Under the pieces are notes generated by a model. The model saw only the letters and a program-made list of their open reading frames with translations. It did no database searches and was not told where the DNA came from. The position numbers were made by a program, and so were the translations under genes. Of a stretch of DNA of 35,391 nt, positions 19,514 to 29,870 are shown in pieces. Positions within the stretch are counted from its first letter, which is position 1, and the number at the start of each line of letters is the position of its first letter. The DNA comes from Acetobacteraceae bacterium (GTDB lineage: Bacteria; Pseudomonadota; Alphaproteobacteria; Acetobacterales; Acetobacteraceae), in NCBI GenBank assembly GCA_019750475.1, contig JAIEOO010000341.1, forward strand, positions 1-35,391, read 5' to 3'.

Positions 19514-20737
19514 TCACACGCGGCGGACGACGTAGCTCCCGGCTTCGAGGGCGGCGATGATGGCGTTGCCCTGGGCGGCGTCCCGCACCTCCACCATGAG
19601 GTGCAGCTCGGTGCTCTGGACGGTGGGCGCGCCGAAGAGCTGCTGGTGCTGCACCTCGATCACGTTGCCGCCCAGCGCCGAGATGCGGCCGGCGATGTCG
19701 GCCAGCATGCCGGGGCGGTCGGGGATGTCGAAGCGCAGGCGCAGGATGCGGCCGTCGCGGAGAAGCTGGCGCAGCAGCACGTTGGACAGGGCGCGGGCGT
19801 CGATGTTGCCGCCGCAGACCGCCGTGCCGATCCGCTGGCCGGCGAAACGCTCGGGATGGGCCAGCACGGCGGCCAGCCCCGCCGCGCCCGCGCCCTCGGC
19901 CACGGTCTTGGCGCCCTCGGCCAGCAGGGCGATCGCCTGCTCGACCGCGCGTTCGGGCACGACCAGCACCTCGACGCCGAGGTCGCGCAGCAGGCCGAGA
20001 GGCAGTTCGCCCACGTCGCGCACCGCGATGCCCTCGGCGACGGTCGGGCCGCCGACCTGCACGGGTTCGCCCGCCAGGCGCTGGCGCATGGCCTGGTAGC
20101 CCTCGACCTCGACGCCGAAGACGCGGGTGGCGGGCGCGGCCTGCCGCGCGGCGATGGCGCAGCCCGCGGCGAGGCCGCCGCCGCCCACCGGCAGGATCAG
20201 CGCGTCGGGCGGCTCGGGCGCGTCCTCCAGCAATTCGAGGGCGAGCGTCCCCTGGCCGGCGATCACCCCGGGGTCGTTGTAGGGATGGACGAAGGTGAGC
20301 CCTTCCTCCTGCGCGAGGCCGTGGGCGTGGGTCGCGGCCTCGGCCAGGGTCTCGCCGACCAGCACGACGCGGGCGCCGAAGGCCTCGGTCCGCAGCACCT
20401 TCGTCGCGGGCGTGAAGCGCGGCATGACGATGGTGGAGCGCACGCCGGCGAGGGTCGCGTGGCGGGCGACGGCCTGGGCGTGGTTGCCGGCCGACATGGC
20501 GATGACGCCGGCGCGGCGCTCAGCCTCCGTCAGCAGGGCGAGGCGGTTGGCCGCGCCGCGCTCCTTGAAGGCGCCCGTCGCCTGGAGGTTGTCGAGCTTG
20601 AGGAAGACGCGCGCGCCCGTGGCGGCGTTGACCGCCGGGTTCTCGATGGTCGGCGTGCGGAGGATGCGGCCCGCGATGCGGCCCGCCGCCGCGCGGATGT
20701 CGGCGGCGGTGACCGGCGCGGCCAGGAGGTCGAGCAT
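19514..20737 (-). CDS. ilvA: Threonine ammonia-lyase with C-terminal ACT domain
   Basis: PLP fold II: LKLDNLQATGAFKERGAANRL, MSAGNHAQAVARHA, PVGGGGLAAGCA; ACT-like tail FDIPDRPGMLADIAGRISALGGNVIEVQH. Confidence 0.9.
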   Translation of the reverse strand: MLDLLAAPVTAADIRAAAGRIAGRILRTPTIENPAVNAATGARVFLKLDNLQATGAFKERGAANRLALLTEAERRAGVIAMSAGNHAQAVARHATLAGVRSTIVMPRFTPATKVLRTEAFGARVVLVGETLAEAATHAHGLAQEEGLTFVHPYNDPGVIAGQGTLALELLEDAPEPPDALILPVGGGGLAAGCAIAARQAAPATRVFGVEVEGYQAMRQRLAGEPVQVGGPTVAEGIAVRDVGELPLGLLRDLGVEVLVVPERAVEQAIALLAEGAKTVAEGAGAAGLAAVLAHPERFAGQRIGTAVCGGNIDARALSNVLLRQLLRDGRILRLRFDIPDRPGMLADIAGRISALGGNVIEVQHQQLFGAPTVQSTELHLMVEVRDAAQGNAIIAALEAGSYVVRRV

Positions 20738-21210
20738 CAGGCGAAGCGGACGGAGGTGATCTCGACGGCGCGGGCCCCGCCGGGCGCCGGAACCTCGACG
20801 CTGTCGCCCACGCGCTTGCCCATCAGCGCCTTGGCGAGCGGGGAGGAGATGGAGATGGAACCGGTCTTCATGTCGGCCTCATACTGGCCGACGATGCGAT
20901 AGGTGTTCTCCTTCTCGGTCTCCTCGTCCACGATGGTGACGCGGGCGCCGAAGCGGACCTGATCGCCATTCATCTTGGAGACGTCGATCACCTCGCTCGA
21001 CGGGATGATCGCCTCGAGCTCCGCGATGCGGCCTTCGATGAAGGACTGCCGTTCCCGCGCCGCGTGGTACTCGGCGTTCTCGGAGAGGTCGCCATGGGCG
21101 CGCGCCTCCGCGATGGCGCGGATGATCGCGGGCCGTTCCTCGCTCTTGAGCAGACGCAGTTCGTCCTCAAGCCTGGCCAGGCCCTCGGCCGTGATCGGGA
21201 ACTTCTGCAC
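20737..21210 (-). CDS. greA: Transcription elongation factor GreA
   Basis: [67 protein letters not shown] overlap with ilvA. Confidence 0.96.
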   Translation of the reverse strand: MQKFPITAEGLARLEDELRLLKSEERPAIIRAIAEARAHGDLSENAEYHAARERQSFIEGRIAELEAIIPSSEVIDVSKMNGDQVRFGARVTIVDEETEKENTYRIVGQYEADMKTGSISISSPLAKALMGKRVGDSVEVPAPGGARAVEITSVRFA

Positions 21211-21292
21211 AGCGACGTCCTTCGACTGGTTGCCAGCAATACTTCCCCACCCCGGATGAATTTCCGGAAAGACACGCCGGAGGTGAGGGGGA

Positions 21293-21318
21293 GGGAGGGG
21301 ACCTGATCGCCCCCTCCC
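21293..21318 (-). terminator. Hairpin GGGAGGGG...CCCCTCCC just downstream of carB
   Basis: 8-bp inverted repeat about 4 nt past the carB stop on the minus strand; no U tract. Confidence 0.4.
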
Positions 21319-21321
21319 GGC

Positions 21322-24582
<3,261 letters not shown>

Positions 24583-24591
24583 GGTGGGCTC

Positions 24592-25023
24592 TCAGCGGAA
24601 GTCGCGGTCGGAGGGGATGAGGCCGAGATAGGCGCGCACGCGCCACTGGGCCTCGACGAAGAAGGCGAGGGGGGCCGGGCGCCAGGCGGGCAGGCGCCAT
24701 TCGGCATGGTGGGCGATGCGGATGCCGGCGGCCGTCCAGCTGGCCTGGGCGGCGGCGAGGGTGGACATGGCCGTCACCTCCGCCACGCCGCGGATCCAGC
24801 CGGCGCCGTCGCGCAGGATGAGGAAGCCCGAGCCCTGGCCGCCCATGGCGGCCGGGCGTTCCCGGGCGCAGGCCTCGACCTTCGCGCCGTTGGGGCCGGC
24901 GCTGCGCCAGGCGGGGTCGTCGCAGTCGAGCGCGCCATAGGGCGCCACGATCCAGAGGAACAGCGCGAAGGCGGCGAGCGCCGCGGCGACCGAGACATTG
25001 GCGCCGTTGAAGGGGAGCATCAT
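24592..25023 (-). CDS. Hypothetical protein with N-terminal TM segment
   Basis: 143 aa ORF, ATGA overlap with upstream gene, N-terminal hydrophobic segment. Confidence 0.7.
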   Translation of the reverse strand: MMLPFNGANVSVAAALAAFALFLWIVAPYGALDCDDPAWRSAGPNGAKVEACARERPAAMGGQGSGFLILRDGAGWIRGVAEVTAMSTLAAAQASWTAAGIRIAHHAEWRLPAWRPAPLAFFVEAQWRVRAYLGLIPSDRDFR

Positions 25024-25283
25024 GGCGGGTTCGCGTGGCGCCGCGCCGTCCAGAGCAGGAGCGGCAGCAGCAGCAGATGCGGCACGCCCCAGAAGGCGAG
25101 CGCGGTCGGCACGTGCTCGGGCGGGACGAAGAGCATCGTCACGCCATGGACGGCGGCGCTGATCCCGAAGGCCATGAGGGCCGCGCGCATCGCCGGGTAG
25201 AGCTTGCGCAGGGCATGGGCCAGCCAGAACAGGACGAGGCCCGAATAGCCGAGGGCGAAGAGGGCGAAGGGCAGGTTATCCAA
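25020..25283 (-). CDS. Small multi-TM membrane protein of unknown function
   Basis: 87 aa hydrophobic ORF in an overlapping gene string. Confidence 0.7.
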   Translation of the reverse strand: MDNLPFALFALGYSGLVLFWLAHALRKLYPAMRAALMAFGISAAVHGVTMLFVPPEHVPTALAFWGVPHLLLLPLLLWTARRHANPP

Positions 25284-25512
25284 GGCGCTTCGTCTCCTTC
25301 AGCCAGAGGGCGAGGCCGACGATGGCGTGCGAGGCGGCGACGAGGCCCACCACCGTCCAGCGCCCGAAATCGGTGAACCAGTAGAGCGAGGAGCCGAGCA
25401 GCAGCATGGAGAGGCCGATGGCCGCCGGGGTGTGCGGCGTGACGCGCTTGCAGATCACGGTCAGCACCACGGCGAGGAAGACGCAGGGGATGAAGAGCAG
25501 CAGCGCGGTCAT
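25276..25512 (-). CDS. Small membrane protein of unknown function
   Basis: MTALLLFIPCVFLAVVLTVICKRVTPHTPAAIGLSMLLLGSSLYWFTDFGRWTVVGLVAASHAIVGLALWLKETKRLG; ATG 25510-25512 overlaps the LysE stop. Confidence 0.68.
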   Translation of the reverse strand: MTALLLFIPCVFLAVVLTVICKRVTPHTPAAIGLSMLLLGSSLYWFTDFGRWTVVGLVAASHAIVGLALWLKETKRLG

Positions 25513-26144
25513 GCCTCGCGTCCCGTCACGGCGAGCTTGAGGGCGAGCAGCGCGAGCGCGCCGCCCAGGATGTAGCGCTGCGCGGCGAGCCAGGCGGGCC
25601 GCGTCGAGAGGAAGCGCGCCGTGCCGGAGGCGCCGCAGACCAGCAGCGCGTCGAAGGCGGTGCAGGTGGCGATCTGCACCGCCCCCAGGATGACGGATTG
25701 GGTGAACACGTCGCCCCGCGCCGGGTCGAGGAAGGGCGGGAAGACCGCGACGTAGAACAGCGCGACCTTCGGGTTCAGCGCGGCGGTGGCGAAGCCCACG
25801 GCAAAGAGGCGGGCATCGGGCTCGGCCGGCAGGGGGCGCGGGGCGAAAAGCGGCTGGCCGCCGGGGCGCAGGCACTGCCAGGCGAGGAAAGCGAGGTAGA
25901 GCGCGCCGCCGATGCGCAGCACGTCCCAGGCATAGGGCACGGCGAAGAGGGCGGCGGTGATCCCCGCCGCCGCCGCGAGCATGATGGCGAGCGAGCCGGT
26001 CTGGCAGCCCGCGAGCGAAACCATCCCCGCCCGCGTCCCCTGCGCCAGCGCGCGGGAGACGAGGTAGAGCATGTTCGGGCCCGGCGTGGCCGCGAGGCCG
26101 AGCGACAGGGCCGCGAAGACGAGGAGGGTTTCGAGGGAGGGCAT
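25509..26144 (-). CDS. LysE family amino-acid exporter
   Basis: LGLAATPGPNMLYLVSRALAQGTRAGMVSLAGCQTGSLAIMLAAAAG. Confidence 0.92.
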   Translation of the reverse strand: MPSLETLLVFAALSLGLAATPGPNMLYLVSRALAQGTRAGMVSLAGCQTGSLAIMLAAAAGITAALFAVPYAWDVLRIGGALYLAFLAWQCLRPGGQPLFAPRPLPAEPDARLFAVGFATAALNPKVALFYVAVFPPFLDPARGDVFTQSVILGAVQIATCTAFDALLVCGASGTARFLSTRPAWLAAQRYILGGALALLALKLAVTGREA

Positions 26145-26827
26145 CAGCCGACGGCCAGCCGCGATATGGCCAGGAGCGCACCCATGACTGCAAGAAGGAC
26201 AGCGTTGAGTGCGTGCGCGGCTAGCTTATCGAGCAGCCATACGACAACGCTTCCCTTAGTTACCGCGTGGGAGAGCTCCCCGGCTCGGATCCAGCCCCTC
26301 TGAAGACGGGATCGGAGCGACTTCAGTTCATCGGCTGCAACCCGGCGTTCTTCGGCATCCAAAGGAAGGTCGTTCGCTCCTGTAGTCAGGGCATGCTCAA
26401 TCTTCTCAATGCCTTCAACGGCTGTCGTGCGGTTTGGATCATTGTCATCCAATCGCACTAACCGATCCGAAGCAGGGATGATGTTTAACTGAAGCCGGTC
26501 GGTCGGCCATCCAACGGTCTCTTGCATATCACCGGCCAACTCCTGAACCCGAAGAAATCCAGTCGCGGTCGGGCGCAAAACGATGCCGTCATCGAAAAGA
26601 AATTTGGCGTCCGTAACGCTCCTCAGTCCGTTCTGAAGCTGCTCAAAGATAACCGCCCGAAAGGCGGCTGACGCTTCATTCCCAAGAATTTCCGTGCCGC
26701 GCAGCGCTAGCGCCTGGGCATGTCCGATTCGATCTAATTCCCTATTCGCGTCGAAATAAGCGTAAATAGAGACTAGGAGAGCTTCGTCGTTCTTCGCCTC
26801 TTCGAGACATCTGCGGTAGTCCATCAC
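26144..26827 (-). CDS. Orphan protein of unknown function with C-terminal TM segment(s), atypically low GC
   Basis: 227 aa ORF; TGATG junction with LysE and abutting the SDR stop (TGAGTGATG; start GTG 26827 or ATG 26824); visibly A/T-richer than its neighbours. Confidence 0.75.
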   Translation of the reverse strand: MMDYRRCLEEAKNDEALLVSIYAYFDANRELDRIGHAQALALRGTEILGNEASAAFRAVIFEQLQNGLRSVTDAKFLFDDGIVLRPTATGFLRVQELAGDMQETVGWPTDRLQLNIIPASDRLVRLDDNDPNRTTAVEGIEKIEHALTTGANDLPLDAEERRVAADELKSLRSRLQRGWIRAGELSHAVTKGSVVVWLLDKLAAHALNAVLLAVMGALLAISRLAVG

Positions 26828-27601
26828 TCACCCCTGCACCGAGAACCCGCCATCCACCGGGATGGCCGTGCCGGTGATGAAGCGCGCGCTGTCGCTCGCG
26901 AGGAACGCTGCGATGCCCTCGAAATCGGCGGGGTCGCCCCAGCGGCCCATCGGCGTGCGGGCGCGGACATTGGCGTCCAGTTGGGGCATGTCCGCCCGCG
27001 CCTTCCGCGTCAGCGCCGTGTCGATCCAGCCCGGCAGCACGGCGTTCACCGTGATGCCGTCCGCCGCCCAGGCGGTCGCGAGCGACTTGGTCAGCTGCAC
27101 GATCCCGCCCTTCGACGCCGCATAGGCGATATGCAGCGGCATCCCGAAGATCGAGAGCATGGAGCCGTTGTTGATCACCCGGCCCACGCCACCCGCCTTC
27201 AGATGCGGATGCGCCGCGCGGGCGCAGAGCATGGCGGAGGTGAGGTTGGTGTCGAGGACGGCGTGCCAGTTCTCGGTGGCGTAGCTTTCGGGGCGGCCGC
27301 GGATGTTGGTGCCCGCGTTGTTCACCAGGATGTCGAGGCGGCCGAGCCGCGCCACCGTCTCCGCCACGGCGTCGTTGACCGAGGCTTCGTCGGTGACGTC
27401 GCAGGTGACGGCGTCCGCGGTGGCGCCGAGCGCGCGCAGCTCCGCAACGGCTTCGGCCGATTTGGCCGCATCCCGCGCCGCGAGCATGACGGCCGCACCC
27501 GCCTTCGCCAGGCCGCGCGCGAAGCCGAGGCCGATGCCGCCATTGCCGCCGGTGACGAAGGCGACGCGGCCCCCAAGGGCAAACATCGCTTGGGCGAACA
27601 T
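26828..27601 (-). CDS. SDR family oxidoreductase
   Basis: VAFVTGGNGGIGLGFA, NNAG, YAASKGG; TGATG overlap with carA stop. Confidence 0.93.
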   Translation of the reverse strand: MFAQAMFALGGRVAFVTGGNGGIGLGFARGLAKAGAAVMLAARDAAKSAEAVAELRALGATADAVTCDVTDEASVNDAVAETVARLGRLDILVNNAGTNIRGRPESYATENWHAVLDTNLTSAMLCARAAHPHLKAGGVGRVINNGSMLSIFGMPLHIAYAASKGGIVQLTKSLATAWAADGITVNAVLPGWIDTALTRKARADMPQLDANVRARTPMGRWGDPADFEGIAAFLASDSARFITGTAIPVDGGFSVQG

Positions 27602-28977
27602 CAGCGGGCCTTTTCCATCAGCGCCGTGAAGCGGTGGAACAGATAGTGGCTGTCGGACGGGCCTGGCGAGGCCTCCGGATGGTATTGCACGGAGAAGGCC
27701 GGGCGGTCGGTTGCCGCGATGCCCTCATTGGTGCCGTCGAACAGGCTGCGATGCGTCACGCGCACGTTGCCGGGGAGCGTCTTCTCATCCACCGCGAAGC
27801 CGTGGTTCTGGGAGGTGATCTCCACCTTGCCCGTCTCCAGGTCCTGCACGGGCTGGTTCGCGCCGCGATGCCCGCGGTCGAGCTTGTAGGTCTTCGCCCC
27901 GAGCGCGAGCGCGAGGAGCTGGTGGCCGAGGCAGATGCCGAACACCGGCACCTGCTTTTCGAGAACGCCCTGGATCGCCGGCACGGCATACGCGCCGGTG
28001 GCGGCAGGGTCACCGGGGCCGTTGGAAAGAAAGACGCCGTCGGGCTGGTGGCGCAGGATGTCCTCGGCCGTCGCGGTGGCGGGCAGCACCGTCACCTCGC
28101 AGCCGGCATCGGCCAGGCAGCGCAGGATGTTGCGCTTCGCGCCGTAATCCACGGCGACGACCTTGTGCTTCTTCGCGGGGGAAGGCGCGAAGCCCTCGCC
28201 CCACTGCCACAGGCCCTCTTCCCACGTGTAGGCCTGGCGCGTCGTGACCTCCTTCGCGAGGTCCATGCCTTCGAGGCCGGGCCAGTCCCGCGCCATCTTC
28301 ACCAGGGCCGGGATGTCGAACCGGCCATCGGCGGGGAAGTGCAGCACGCCGTTGGGCGCACCGCCGTCGCGGATGCGGGCGGTCAGGGCGCGCGTGTCCA
28401 CGCCGCAGAGACCGGGCAGGTTCCAGCGCTTCAGCCATTCCTGCAGGTGCAGGGTCGCGCGGTAATTGGCCGGCTCGGTGACGTCCTGCTTGACGATCAG
28501 GCCGCGGGCGGCGGGGCTCGTCGCCTCGATGTCCTCGTTGTTGGTGCCGACATTGCCGATATGCGGGAAGGTGAAGGTGATGATTTGCCCGGCATAGGAC
28601 GGGTCGGTCAGCGTCTCCTGATAGCCGGTCATGCCGGTGTTGAAGCAGATCTCGGCCACGTTGGTGCCGTGGGCGCCGAAGCCGGCGCCCCAGAAGACGG
28701 CCCCGTCCGCGAGCACGAGGGCGGCCGTGGCGCCGGCGGGCGGGGTGTGGGCGTCGGACAAGGCGGGGGTCTCCGTGGGGACGTCGCTGTTGGTGATCTT
28801 GGCGCCGGGCATGTCCGAGAGGGAGAGGCCGGTGGCGGCGATGATGGCGGGCCAATGCTTGGCCGGGATGGCCCGGGACTGGCGCCATTTCCGGATGGCC
28901 TCGGTGCCGATCTGGCAGGCCTGTGCGGCGGCCTCGGGCCCGCCCATGAGGGCGAGGATGTCATCCACGCTGCGCAT
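27601..28977 (-). CDS. carA: Carbamoyl-phosphate synthase small subunit with N-terminal HTH-like domain
   Basis: CarA core from about residue 83 (ALVLADGAVFWGAGFGA...FGICLGHQLLALALG...PGPSDSHYLFHRF); first about 56 residues read as a Cro/YdaS-like HTH (GGPEAAAQACQIGTEAIRKWRQSRAIPAKHWPAIIAATGLSLSDM). Confidence 0.94.
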   Translation of the reverse strand: MRSVDDILALMGGPEAAAQACQIGTEAIRKWRQSRAIPAKHWPAIIAATGLSLSDMPGAKITNSDVPTETPALSDAHTPPAGATAALVLADGAVFWGAGFGAHGTNVAEICFNTGMTGYQETLTDPSYAGQIITFTFPHIGNVGTNNEDIEATSPAARGLIVKQDVTEPANYRATLHLQEWLKRWNLPGLCGVDTRALTARIRDGGAPNGVLHFPADGRFDIPALVKMARDWPGLEGMDLAKEVTTRQAYTWEEGLWQWGEGFAPSPAKKHKVVAVDYGAKRNILRCLADAGCEVTVLPATATAEDILRHQPDGVFLSNGPGDPAATGAYAVPAIQGVLEKQVPVFGICLGHQLLALALGAKTYKLDRGHRGANQPVQDLETGKVEITSQNHGFAVDEKTLPGNVRVTHRSLFDGTNEGIAATDRPAFSVQYHPEASPGPSDSHYLFHRFTALMEKAR

Positions 28978-28995
28978 CGGCTAGGATGTGGAAGA

Positions 28996-29054
28996 AATTT
29001 CCCACCCGCGCAAGCGCGATTCCCGGCAGGGGCGCTATGCGCGGGAGGGAAATT
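28996..29054. promoter_or_regulatory. Long inverted repeat (17-nt arms, 16/17 matching, plus inner AGCGC/GCGCT arms) in the carA-yqeY divergent intergenic region
   Basis: AATTTCCCACCCGCGCA (28996-29012) versus TGCGCGGGAGGGAAATT (29038-29054). Confidence 0.8.
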
Positions 29055-29093
29055 CCCAGTTCATTGCAAATACGTTTCGACAGAGAGGCCCAC

Positions 29094-29543
29094 ATGTCCC
29101 TCCGCCAGCGCTTCACCGACGAACTCAAGGCCGCCATGCTCGCCCGCGACACGGCCAGGACCGCCACGCTCCGCATGATCACCGCGAAGCTCAAGGACGT
29201 GGACATCGCCGCCCGGCCCAACCCCCCCGTCGCCGATGAGGAAATCGTCGGCATGCTGCGCGGCATGGCGAAATCCCGCCGCGAGTCCGTCGAGCTCTAC
29301 AAGCAGGGCGGCCGGCAGGACCTGGTGGACAAGGAAGAGGCCGAGATCGCCGTGATCGAGGGCTTCCTGCCGCAGCAGATGGACGAAGCGGCCATGCAGG
29401 AAGCCGTCCGGGCCGCCATCGCCGAGACGGGCGCGACCGGCATCAAGGACATGGGCAAGGTCATGGCCGCGCTGAAGGCCAGGCACGCCGCGACGCTCGA
29501 CATGGCGAAGGCCGGACCGATCGTCAGGCACGCGCTCGCGTGA
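29094..29543 (+). CDS. GatB/YqeY domain-containing protein
   Basis: MSLRQRFTDELKAAMLARDTARTATLRMITAKLKDVDIA...IEGFLPQQMDEAAMQEAVRAAI...MGKVMAALKARH. Confidence 0.93.
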   Translation: MSLRQRFTDELKAAMLARDTARTATLRMITAKLKDVDIAARPNPPVADEEIVGMLRGMAKSRRESVELYKQGGRQDLVDKEEAEIAVIEGFLPQQMDEAAMQEAVRAAIAETGATGIKDMGKVMAALKARHAATLDMAKAGPIVRHALA

Positions 29544-29544
29544 T

Positions 29545-29605
29545 CCCCGCCGAGGTTTTCCGCGCCACTTCGCTGCGCTGCGTTCTGCGGAAAACCTCGG
29601 CGGGG
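29545..29605 (+). terminator. Perfect 19-bp inverted repeat immediately downstream of yqeY-like gene
   Basis: CCCCGCCGAGGTTTTCCGC (29545-29563) and GCGGAAAACCTCGGCGGGG (29587-29605), 23-nt spacer; 1 nt after the stop codon. Confidence 0.6.
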
Positions 29606-29870
29606 GCCCCGTCGGCACCCGCGCCGGAGGGGGAAGTTGGTCCGGGCCTTCCGCTGTGGTTGTGCGCGTCTTGGCAGGTGGCGCCGCCCTCGCGGCGGAG
29701 CCGCTTCGGGGCACCGGGGCGGGCCCTGGAGGCAGGGCGTCTTCGGCGCCTGCGCGACCGAATGCGGGGAGGGGCCTCGCCCGCTGGTCGCCGGACGGGG
29801 CCGCGTCCCTGCCCTACCTCCCTCCCGTCCGGCGGGTTATGTCGGGGGCGAACACAGGGGAGGGCAGGGC

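Noticed and set aside
27634-29178. 514-aa plus-strand ORF opposite carA
   Set aside because: Antisense shadow of carA with no domain.
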